From an uncultured Collinsella sp. (GTDB taxonomy: Bacteria; Actinomycetota; Coriobacteriia; Coriobacteriales; Coriobacteriaceae): a stretch of DNA of 24,374 nucleotides. The notes beneath the pieces were generated by a model. The model made no database searches and was not told the DNA's origin. It saw only the letters and a list, made by a program, of their open reading frames with translations. The stretch covers positions 1 through 24,374 of the forward strand of contig CABRYP010000033.1 of assembly GCA_902475245.1 (NCBI GenBank), given 5' to 3'. The translations under genes were made by a program, and so were the position numbers. Positions within the stretch are counted from its first letter, which is position 1. Each line of letters begins with the position of its first letter. This document shows, one piece after another, positions 1 through 6,011 of the stretch.

Positions 1-14
1 ATACTCATGGAAAA

Positions 15-47
15 CCTCCCATTTCCCGATGTCCAAGAAATGGGAGG
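15..47 (-). terminator. Stem-loop terminator of the B3/B4 gene
   Basis: An 11-bp perfect stem (CCTCCCATTTC at 15-25 with GAAATGGGAGG at 37-47) encloses an 11-nt loop. Read on the minus strand the stem is followed by TTTTCC, which is the layout of an intrinsic terminator, and it lies about 60 bases past the stop codon of the minus-strand gene ending at 105. On the plus strand there is no T tract, so a minus-strand role is preferred. Confidence 0.55.
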
Positions 48-53
48 CAGTTC

Positions 54-77
54 ACAGGCACCTTTGTGGTGGTTTTG
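54..77 (+). repeat. Half copy of ACCACCACAAAGG palindromic repeat
   Basis: This 24-base segment (ACAGGCA plus CCTTTGTGGTGGTTTTG) is the exact reverse complement of 995-1018 and matches one arm plus part of the loop of the palindromic repeat also seen at 995-1037 and 16738-16772. The other arm is missing here. Together with 995-1018 it forms an inverted pair around the B3/B4 gene. Confidence 0.7.
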
Positions 78-104
78 ACCGGCGAGTATGATTTGCAGAA
101 GTTG

Positions 105-824
105 CTACAGCTCCACGCGGGGATTGTCGCGGGTCACAAGCGTCTTAACGACAACCGTCGCTCCCAGATAGCGCTCGAGCAGATCGGCAAGACGGTCGAT
201 GGCGGCCTGGCAGTCCCCCATTCGCTCGGGCTCTACGCACTCAATCGCCAGGAATGCGTCGGCCGAATCGTCGGATAGAGCCGTTCGAACGCCGTCGCGC
301 CAGTTCCAGCAGCGGCACACGGCGCCCGCATCGTCAATGTAGGCGAGCTCGCCGGGCAGCGTCGGGTCGTCCGCTTCCTCGCCAAGCGGCAGGAACGCAT
401 CCCCGCCGTCGGTCACCTTCAGGCGAAGGTCCCCCTCAATCGCATGCAGATCCTCGCCTCCCACGGGCAGTGCATAGGACAGCGACACCGTGTTATAGAT
501 ATCCACCGCGGGCGTAATGTGGCCCACCGGCTTGCCCTTGAGCACGCGCTTGAGCAGGTTCTCGATTGAACAGCGCGCGCCCTTTTTGGTCTTGAACAGA
601 CGATAGGCCTCGCGCCATGCCTTGACCGGTGCGTTCTCGCTGATTGTATCGCTGGTCAGATGACGCTCCGCATCGATATTGGCACGGTCGAGCAGCGCCG
701 CTATCGCGTCCACATCCTCTTGAGGTATCTGGGCCGCGGGCTTCATACCCTCCACGACCACAACACCGACCGCCGCCTGAGGAAACAGCTCCCAAAATGA
801 ATCCTCGGCAATAAAGCTCTTCAT
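105..824 (-). CDS. B3/B4 domain-containing protein
   Basis: The 239-residue protein resembles the stand-alone B3/B4 family, whose fold is shared with the editing module of the beta subunit of phenylalanyl-tRNA synthetase. Free-standing members are suspected to act on tRNA or aminoacyl-tRNA, but no reaction is established. Family features are the N-terminal stretch with GVVVVEG near residue 20, the WREAYRLF segment, and the middle region with IYNTVSLSYALPVGGEDL, where the family has its most conserved N-x-(V/I)-S and PxGG-x-D/E-D positions. The start at 824 is chosen because AAGGGAG sits 5 nt upstream; a longer reading to 866 has no ribosome site. It is a single-gene unit with its own promoter (969-997), a structured leader and a terminator (15-47). 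No signal peptide or membrane segment is seen, so it should be cytoplasmic. Confidence 0.85.
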   Translation of the reverse strand: MKSFIAEDSFWELFPQAAVGVVVVEGMKPAAQIPQEDVDAIAALLDRANIDAERHLTSDTISENAPVKAWREAYRLFKTKKGARCSIENLLKRVLKGKPVGHITPAVDIYNTVSLSYALPVGGEDLHAIEGDLRLKVTDGGDAFLPLGEEADDPTLPGELAYIDDAGAVCRCWNWRDGVRTALSDDSADAFLAIECVEPERMGDCQAAIDRLADLLERYLGATVVVKTLVTRDNPRVEL

Positions 825-961
825 ACATGCTCCCTTCACGATTCGCGCCCGAGCGAGGGCACCCAAACAAAAAGCGCCCTTACGACGGCCACCTTCAAAG
901 TCCTACGGTGCCGCCACAAGAGCGCTTACGCTGCCCCCATCCGGAGAAGGGGGCGAGATGT
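825..961 (-). promoter_or_regulatory. Structured leader with attenuator-like hairpin
   Basis: The roughly 137-nt leader of the B3/B4 gene, read on the minus strand, begins with a GCCCCC/GGGGGC hairpin (arms 949-954 and 933-938). Next is a small AGCG-UAAG-CGCU hairpin (932-921) whose 3' half can instead open a long hairpin AGCGCUCUU (926-918) with AAGGGCGCU (881-873), closing on five U residues (873-869). Two mutually exclusive pairings followed by a U tract are what an attenuator or riboswitch expression platform looks like. A GCCC/GGGC hairpin follows before the ribosome site. One segment, GGCGGCACCGTAGG, resembles the T-box consensus but has CGGC where UGGN is needed, so the class is left open. 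Confidence 0.45.
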
Positions 962-968
962 CAGGCGT

Positions 969-997
969 ATTGTAACCCGAGTCATCCGCGCGAGCAA
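969..997 (-). promoter_or_regulatory. Sigma-A type promoter of the B3/B4 gene
   Basis: On the minus strand TTGCTC (997-992) and TACAAT (974-969) are separated by exactly 17 bases. The -10 box matches 5 of 6 consensus bases and the -35 box 3 of 6. The first TTG of the -35 box is part of the palindromic repeat at 995-1037, so the repeat supplies part of the promoter. Transcription would start near 961. Confidence 0.5.
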
Positions 998-1037
998 AAC
1001 CACCACAAAGGTGCCTGTCCCCTTTATGGTGGTTTTG
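995..1037 (-). repeat. ACCACCACAAAGG palindromic repeat, full copy
   Basis: The arms CAAAACCACCACAAAGG (995-1011) and CCTTTATGGTGGTTTTG (1021-1037) pair at 16 of 17 positions around the loop TGCCTGTCC (1012-1020). The copy at 16738-16772 has the same arms and the same loop in the opposite orientation. Here it lies just past the pckA stop codon on the minus strand and the stem is followed there by TTTTGC, so it may also end pckA transcription. Confidence 0.8.
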
Positions 1038-1051
1038 GGTCTGAGGCGACG

Positions 1052-2722
1052 CTAGCGGCGGAGTCCCAGCAGGCCGCGGCCGCGATGACGGGCGTCGGCG
1101 GGCACTTGAGCGTGCGGGCCGGCGACCTTGACGGACTCGGGCAGGTGCGAGTACTTCTTCTCGAAGTTCTCCTCAAACATCACCGCCAGGTTGTGCGCTG
1201 CCTCGTCGTAGCGAGCGGTGCTCTGCCAGTACTGGCGCGGCACCAGGATGCCATCGGGCACACCGTGGCACGTAGTGGGAATGTCAACGTTAAAAATATC
1301 GTCGTGCACAAACTCGCTGTCCTCGATGGTACCGTCGAGGGCGCGGGCCACCAGGGCGCGCGTGTAGGCAAGCTCGATGCGATGGCCCACGCCATAACCG
1401 CCGCCAATCCAGCCGGTGTTGACCAGATAGACGCGCGTGCGACCGTCGGCGATACGCTCACCGAGCATCTTGGCATAGACCATGGGGTCGAGCGGCATAA
1501 ACGGCTCTCCGAACAGCGAGGAGAACGTGGGCGTGGGCTCGGTGACGCCGACCTCGGTGCCGGGGATCTTGGCCGTAAAGCCCGTCACAAAGTGATACAT
1601 GGCGGCGTCGGCCGTCAGGCGCGAGATGGGCGGCAGCACGCCAAAGGCATCACAGGTCAAAAACAGCACAACGCTCGGGGTGGTGCCCATGCCCTTGGTC
1701 CACGCGTTGGGAATGTGCTCGACGGGATAGGCCACGCGCGTATTGTGCGTGATCGAGATGTCATCATAGTTAGGCTTGCGATTCTCATCGAGCACCACGT
1801 TTTCGCAGATGGCGCCAAAGCGAACAGCGTTGAAGATCTCGGGCTCGTGGAACGCATCCAAGCCCTCGCACTTGGCGTAGCAGCCGCCCTCGACGTTAAA
1901 GATGCCCATGTCGGACCAGCCGTGCTCGTCGTCGCCGATCAGCAGGCGCGTGGGGTTGGCCGAAAGCGTGGTCTTACCCGTGCCGGAGAGGCCAAAGAAC
2001 ACCGCGGTCTCATGCGTGACGGGATCCATGCTGGCCGAGCAGTGCATGGGCAGCACGTCGTCCTCGACAGGCAGCAGGTAGTTCATAACGCTGAAGATGG
2101 ACTTTTTGATTTCGCCGGAGTAACCGGTGCCGGCAACCAGAATCACGCGCTCCTGGAAGTTGATGACCACGGCAGCGCTGGAGTTGAGGCCCTTGATGGC
2201 GGGGTCGCACTGGTAGCCAGGTGCCGCGAGCACGCAAAAGTCCGGCTCGCCGGTGCGCGCAATTTCGCGGGCAAGCGGACGAGCGAGCATTTGCTTAATA
2301 AAGAGCGCCTGGCTGGCACGCTCGCAGGCGACGAGCAGGCGACGCGTGTGGTTGCGGTCGGCGCCCGCCATGCCGCGCGTGACAAACACGTCGCGCTCGT
2401 TGAGGTAGTCGACGATACCGGCCTTGATGGTCTCGTAGCTCTCAATCGAAAGCGGTCGGTTGACGGCGCCCCAGGCGATCTTGTCGTGAACATCGGGGGT
2501 GTCAACGATAAAACGATCGTTGGGTGAACGGCCGGTGCGCTCCCCCGTCTCGATCACCAGCGCGCCGTTGGATGCCATGCGGCCTTCTTCGCGGCGGATA
2601 GCGTACTCGACGAGCTCCGCGGCGGGTAGATCAACCAGCAGGCGGGGCTGATTATCGGCGGGATCTTCGACCAGCGTAATACCAAAGTTGGACAGAACTT
2701 CTGCAGGGGTAACACCAGGCAT
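1052..2722 (-). CDS. pckA: Phosphoenolpyruvate carboxykinase (ATP)
   Basis: This 556-residue enzyme interconverts oxaloacetate plus ATP with phosphoenolpyruvate, CO2 and ADP in the cytoplasm. In fermenting gut anaerobes it can run in either direction, as the gluconeogenic entry or as a CO2-fixing step toward C4 acids. Diagnostic ATP-type motifs are TGRSPNDRF near residue 63, YSGEIKKS near 207, HCSASMDP near 228, the P-loop GLSGTGKTT near 243, the metal-binding LIGDDEHGWSD near 267 and NTRVAYP near 330. The ATP-type family is usually about 530-540 residues, so the protein is full length. The start at 2722 has GGAGG four bases upstream and begins the conserved N-terminus; a reading to 2836 runs through intergenic sequence. 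A 16-bp perfect palindrome lies about 75 bp upstream. Residues after about 545 are a basic tail of low confidence functionally. Confidence 0.97.
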   Translation of the reverse strand: MPGVTPAEVLSNFGITLVEDPADNQPRLLVDLPAAELVEYAIRREEGRMASNGALVIETGERTGRSPNDRFIVDTPDVHDKIAWGAVNRPLSIESYETIKAGIVDYLNERDVFVTRGMAGADRNHTRRLLVACERASQALFIKQMLARPLAREIARTGEPDFCVLAAPGYQCDPAIKGLNSSAAVVINFQERVILVAGTGYSGEIKKSIFSVMNYLLPVEDDVLPMHCSASMDPVTHETAVFFGLSGTGKTTLSANPTRLLIGDDEHGWSDMGIFNVEGGCYAKCEGLDAFHEPEIFNAVRFGAICENVVLDENRKPNYDDISITHNTRVAYPVEHIPNAWTKGMGTTPSVVLFLTCDAFGVLPPISRLTADAAMYHFVTGFTAKIPGTEVGVTEPTPTFSSLFGEPFMPLDPMVYAKMLGERIADGRTRVYLVNTGWIGGGYGVGHRIELAYTRALVARALDGTIEDSEFVHDDIFNVDIPTTCHGVPDGILVPRQYWQSTARYDEAAHNLAVMFEENFEKKYSHLPESVKVAGPHAQVPADARHRGRGLLGLRR

Positions 2723-2796
2723 GGGGCCTCCTTTAAAAACGCGACACGCGGACGCAGCGCGCACTTTACTCACGTAAAGCCCGTTGTACCCGATAT

Positions 2797-2812
2797 GCAA
2801 AAACGTTTTTGC
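2797..2812. promoter_or_regulatory. LacI/CcpA-like palindromic operator upstream of pckA
   Basis: GCAAAAACGTTTTTGC is a perfect 16-bp palindrome with a central CG, the form bound by LacI-family regulators (PurR, CcpA and relatives). It lies 75-90 bp upstream of the pckA start codon. Catabolite or gluconeogenic control of pckA would make sense, but the regulator is not in the window and no convincing -10/-35 pair could be set against it. Confidence 0.4.
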
Positions 2813-2899
2813 GGCAACGGCGAAGCGCCCGCCCAACGGTCAAAAATCACAGGCAAGCGGCCTAGCCATTGGGGACGCTCTTGAACAGGCAATAACCAA

Positions 2900-2974
2900 G
2901 GAGTGTCCCCAGATGCCGGCACTTAGGGACACTCCCAAAGTGTCGGCACATAAGGAACGTCCCTAAGTGCCGAC
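2900..2974. repeat. Interlocked inverted repeats (GGGACACTCC / GTCCCTAAGTGCCG)
   Basis: The block contains three nested symmetries. GGAGTGTCCC (2900-2909) pairs perfectly with GGGACACTCC (2926-2935). CGGCACTTAGGGAC (2917-2930) pairs perfectly over 14 bases with GTCCCTAAGTGCCG (2959-2972). GTCGGCAC (2942-2949) pairs with GTGCCGAC (2967-2974). The arms overlap, so only some of the hairpins can form at once. It fills the pckA-flippase spacer (2723-3074), which otherwise holds only the pckA operator and the flippase promoter region. A REP-like intergenic repeat is the likely class. Confidence 0.7.
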
Positions 2975-2998
2975 TACTGAATGGCACCGCCTACAATA

Positions 2999-3015
2999 TT
3001 GAACAACCTGTTCAA
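2999..3015. promoter_or_regulatory. TTGAACA-N3-TGTTCAA inverted repeat, putative operator
   Basis: A perfect 7-bp inverted repeat with a 3-bp spacer lies about 25 bp upstream of the TATACT box of the flippase gene, so a bound protein would touch the -35 region. The size and odd-length centre suit TetR-type regulators. The GAAC/GTTC half-sites recall an SOS box, but the spacer is one base too long for that. Confidence 0.35.
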
Positions 3016-3040
3016 AAACACGATCAAACGCCGTCGTGTC

Positions 3041-3046
3041 TATACT
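3041..3046 (+). promoter_or_regulatory. Candidate -10 box of the flippase gene
   Basis: TATACT matches 5 of 6 consensus bases and sits 29 bp before the TTG start codon at 3075, giving a leader of about 22 nt. No good -35 box is seen at the right distance, so the promoter may depend on an activator or on the neighbouring inverted repeat. Confidence 0.35.
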
Positions 3047-3074
3047 AGAGCGCAGCAATAGAAAGGACTCCGCC

Positions 3075-4655
3075 TTGAGCATCTCGCCTCTCGATAGTAT
3101 TCGCCGCGCCATCGCCCGCCGCAATGGCGCCGCCGACCCCGCCGTAGCGAGCAGCGACACTGCAAAGGCCCAAGGCGGACGCATCGAGAACGGCCTCTTC
3201 CCTGCCTCCCACACGGCCGAGGAGCTCGCACGCATCCAGGAGCTGAGCCAGCGCAACGCCGGCGGGCCCAATAGCGGCCAAGCCACACGTCGCCGGCGCG
3301 AGGGCGATCGCGAGCCCGGCCCCGTCCGCCGCATGGTGAACGCCTGGTGGAACCGCCTGCTCGGCGCTGTCTACGGCGGCGGCTTCTCCACGCAGGAAGC
3401 CGAATACGAGGAACACGCCACCCGCCGCGACTATCTCTGGAATACCCTGGGCACCGCCGTGTGGGGCTTCGCGTTTCCGCTGCTCACCATCGTGTCCACA
3501 CAGCTTGTGGGCCCCGAGGAAGCCGGTAAGTTCTCCATCGCCTTTGTCACCGGCACACTCATCATGATCGCGTGCAACTACGGCGTGCGCAATTTCCAGG
3601 TCTCGGACATCGACGAGAAGACGTCCTTTGCCTCTTACCAGCTCAATCGCTGGCTTTGCGGAGCGCTCGCCCTAGGCTGCGGCCTCATGTACAGCAGCGC
3701 CCGCGGCTACGATGCGCAGATGGCCACGATCGGCCTGGGGGTCTACCTGTATAAAGTGATCGACGGTGTGGCGGACGTGTACGAGGGCCGCCTACAGCAG
3801 GCCGATAAACTCTACCTGGCCGGCATGAGCCAAACGCTACGCTCCGCCGGCGTCATCGCGGTCTTTAGCGTGGCGCTGTTCCTTACGCGCAGCATGCCCA
3901 TCGCGGCCATGGCCATGGGTGTCACAGCCATCGCCTCGCTCGTGCTGGTCACCGCGCCGCTCGCCCTGCTCGAGACCGAAAAATCACGCCGCGTGAGCCT
4001 GCGCGAGGTTGGCCACCTGTTTGTCCAGTGCGCTCCGCTCTTTGGCGCGCTCTTTTTGTTCAACCTTATCGAGAGCATGCCCAAGTTTGTTATGGAAGGC
4101 ACGCTGGCCTACAAATACCAGCTGTACTTTAATGCCCTGTTCTTTCCGGCGCAGGCTATTTTGCTGAGCATCGGATTTGTCTATAAACCGCAGCTTTTGC
4201 GTCTGTCGAGCATTTGGGCGAACCCGCGCAAGCGCCGCCGTTTTGACTTGATTATTATTGCCGTTATGGCGCTGATCGTGGCCATCACCGGCGTATGCGC
4301 CGCATTTATGGCAGGCCCCGGTATTCCCCTCATGAGCTTTATGTACGGCCTCAACTATGAGCGCTACCGCACATTGGCGCTGCTGATGGTCGTCGCCGGC
4401 GGCGTAACCGCGGCCTTCGATTTTATCTACGCCATTATCACGGTGCTGCGCCACGCTGGAGACGTCACCAAGATCTACCTGATCTGCTTTGCCGTGAGCG
4501 TAGTGCTCCCGGTGATCCTAATCAACCTGCTGGGCCTGATGGGTGCCGTCGTGAGCTACCTGGCTATCATGGCCCTACTGCTGGTGCTGTTGATTGTCGA
4601 ATACGTCCGCATTCGCCAACGCATAGAACGCGACCGCAACCCGTACGGCGCCTAA
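3075..4655 (+). CDS. Wzx/MATE-like polysaccharide flippase family membrane protein
   Basis: The product is a 526-residue multi-spanning membrane protein. The first 110 residues or so are polar and proline/arginine rich (probably cytosolic), followed by about a dozen hydrophobic spans beginning with TLGTAVWGFAFPLLTIV. The span pattern and the G-x-N-F-Q-V-S-D-I type loop after the second span match the oligosaccharide flippase (Wzx, RfbX-like) branch of the MOP superfamily, whose members move lipid-linked sugars across the membrane. The start is set at TTG 3075 because AAAGGA lies 7 nt upstream; an upstream GTG at 3036 would fall inside the promoter. No glycosyltransferases are adjacent, so the substrate cannot be inferred. 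The long polar N-terminal extension is unusual for flippases. Confidence 0.75.
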   Translation: MSISPLDSIRRAIARRNGAADPAVASSDTAKAQGGRIENGLFPASHTAEELARIQELSQRNAGGPNSGQATRRRREGDREPGPVRRMVNAWWNRLLGAVYGGGFSTQEAEYEEHATRRDYLWNTLGTAVWGFAFPLLTIVSTQLVGPEEAGKFSIAFVTGTLIMIACNYGVRNFQVSDIDEKTSFASYQLNRWLCGALALGCGLMYSSARGYDAQMATIGLGVYLYKVIDGVADVYEGRLQQADKLYLAGMSQTLRSAGVIAVFSVALFLTRSMPIAAMAMGVTAIASLVLVTAPLALLETEKSRRVSLREVGHLFVQCAPLFGALFLFNLIESMPKFVMEGTLAYKYQLYFNALFFPAQAILLSIGFVYKPQLLRLSSIWANPRKRRRFDLIIIAVMALIVAITGVCAAFMAGPGIPLMSFMYGLNYERYRTLALLMVVAGGVTAAFDFIYAIITVLRHAGDVTKIYLICFAVSVVLPVILINLLGLMGAVVSYLAIMALLLVLLIVEYVRIRQRIERDRNPYGA

Positions 4656-4713
4656 TTCGAATCAATTTGAAGAAAAGAAACGTCGATGTTTTGGCACCGA
4701 CAGCGAGCAGTCT

Positions 4714-4799
4714 CGAAGTGCCCCAGGTTGGCGCGAAAGAGGAGCGACGCGTACTTCCGTACGCGAGCGACGGTTTGAGCGACAAGATGGGGTGCTTCG
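4714..4799. repeat. 86-bp imperfect palindrome, intergenic
   Basis: The outer arms CGAAGTGCCCCA (4714-4725) and TGGGGTGCTTCG (4788-4799) pair at 11 positions plus one G-T type mismatch. The centre is CGCGTAC-TTCC-GTACGCG (4748-4765), and the flanks between are only partly complementary. It lies between convergent genes and has no T tract on either strand. One minus-strand frame is open across it, but without a start or ribosome site. A repeat family is likely but no second copy is in the window. Confidence 0.5.
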
Positions 4800-4821
4800 G
4801 GGCTGCGCAGCGTCAACGTGG

Positions 4822-4843
4822 CCGCCGTTCGGTAGAACGGCGG
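4822..4843 (-). terminator. 9-bp hairpin after the phosphatase stop codon
   Basis: CCGCCGTTC (4822-4830) pairs perfectly with GAACGGCGG (4835-4843) around a GGTA tetraloop, 8 bases past the stop codon of the minus-strand phosphatase. The position suggests transcript termination or 3'-end protection. No T tract follows on either strand, so it is not a classic intrinsic terminator. Confidence 0.35.
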
Positions 4844-4850
4844 AACAAAG

Positions 4851-5690
4851 TTATTCGCCAGGAAGAATGTTTGCGTAGAACTCCGCCCCGTCGTCCAGGC
4901 GCAGGATCCCGACGCGGCCGAACTCGGAACCGGTAGCCGCCGCACAGTCGATATCGATGCGATCGGGCACGCCGGCGGTATCCTCGCCACCCAGGCGCAC
5001 CATCTGCCCGCGACCCGACTCCTCATCGAGCCCCGCCAGGCCGCCAACCTCGCAATAACGCCCCAGCGACACCGTGGGCGTGTGGCCGCTCACCACGACC
5101 GGGCCCTTGCCCTCGGCAGAAAGCAGTCCCGTCGGGGCATCCCAATAGCCATGGCGAATCCAGAGCAAGTCATCGGACGACTGCACGGCGAGCATTTGCT
5201 GCAGCAGCTCGCTATCGGCATCGACCGCTCCCCTGCCGTCGCCGCAATCGACACCATGCTCAAGCAAAAACGCACGCGCCGCCTCGGTCTGAATGCCGGC
5301 GTGCACCAGCAGATACGGTCGCTCGGCAGTCTCGACCACCGCGTAGAGCGGCAGGGCGGCAGCCCAGCGCACCAGCTCCTCGTATGCCTCAAATTCCATT
5401 TCGTTGAGCTGCTGACGCGTGGTCCAACCGCCATTGATATCCCAGGTCTCGGCATCGAGCGGGTCCTGGCCAATGATCGCGTCGAGCATAATCTGCTCGT
5501 GGTTGCCCTTAAGCACGCGAGCGTTGGGCAGCGACCGCACCAAGTTGATGACACCGACCGGATCGGGACCGCGGTCGATCATGTCGCCCAGCACATACAG
5601 CGTGTCGTCGGACGTCAGCGAGATCTTGGAAAGGGCCTCGTCCAGCGCGCGCACGTGCCCGTGAGCATCAGATGTCACATAGATCGCCAT
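4851..5690 (-). CDS. Calcineurin-like metallophosphoesterase (Ser/Thr phosphatase type)
   Basis: The 279-residue protein carries the full metallophosphoesterase signature in order: SDAHGH (residues 7-12, D-x-H), GDMIDRGPD (about 35-43), GNHE (about 62-65), LLVHAG (about 155) and SGHTP (about 211). These residues hold two metal ions in the PPP-like phosphatases such as lambda phosphatase and PrpA-type enzymes, which remove phosphate from proteins or small molecules. The order and spacing fit the compact PPP-like group better than the AP4A hydrolase group, but ApaH-like activity cannot be excluded. The start is the only ATG at the head of the D-x-H motif, with an AAAGG about 7 nt upstream. It has its own promoter at 5766-5794 and appears to be cytoplasmic and monocistronic. 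Confidence 0.88.
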   Translation of the reverse strand: MAIYVTSDAHGHVRALDEALSKISLTSDDTLYVLGDMIDRGPDPVGVINLVRSLPNARVLKGNHEQIMLDAIIGQDPLDAETWDINGGWTTRQQLNEMEFEAYEELVRWAAALPLYAVVETAERPYLLVHAGIQTEAARAFLLEHGVDCGDGRGAVDADSELLQQMLAVQSSDDLLWIRHGYWDAPTGLLSAEGKGPVVVSGHTPTVSLGRYCEVGGLAGLDEESGRGQMVRLGGEDTAGVPDRIDIDCAAATGSEFGRVGILRLDDGAEFYANILPGE

Positions 5691-5765
5691 GGAACGCCTT
5701 TCCCTGCATTACGGCCGAAGCCCGATGCCACGACTAAAACTTCAAGTTGAACTTAAACGTTACCC

Positions 5766-5794
5766 ATTGTACTCCGTTGCAATAAAGCTGGAAA
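5766..5794 (-). promoter_or_regulatory. Promoter of the metallophosphoesterase gene
   Basis: On the minus strand TTTCCA (5794-5789) and TACAAT (5771-5766) are 17 bp apart, matching 4 and 5 of 6 consensus bases. The leader is about 70 nt. It contains an imperfect dyad around TTCAA-G-TTGAA (about 5741-5756) that could be an operator. The rest of the 5691-6011 divergent spacer is GC-rich and shows no gene. Confidence 0.5.
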
Positions 5795-6011
5795 GTGCCA
5801 CCGCTGCCAACGGTCACAAGCGGCCGCCCGCACGCCCCGAAAACACCGCGCCACCAGCACCAACGCCCCAACCAGCACCGCCCGCGCCCCCCGCCTCGTG
5901 TCGATAATGCGAACGCCCGCGGCTCGGCCCCATAAACCCACCATCTTTGGGTACAAATTACCGCAGACAACTGACCGTGCCACGCAAACCACCCAGGAGC
6001 GGACACTACCC

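Noticed and set aside
820..961. Canonical T-box riboswitch before the B3/B4 gene
   Set aside because: The leader is too short for a standard stem I and specifier loop, and the T-box-like stretch has CGGC instead of UGGN. Kept only as an unassigned attenuator.
827..2527. 566-residue open frame on the plus strand opposite pckA
   Set aside because: It lies opposite a clear PEP carboxykinase gene, has low-complexity H/A/G/R-rich sequence and no ribosome site; it is a codon-bias shadow of a GC-rich gene.
2999..3015. LexA/SOS box
   Set aside because: The GAAC and GTTC half-sites are 5 bases apart rather than 4, and the neighbouring gene is not an SOS gene.
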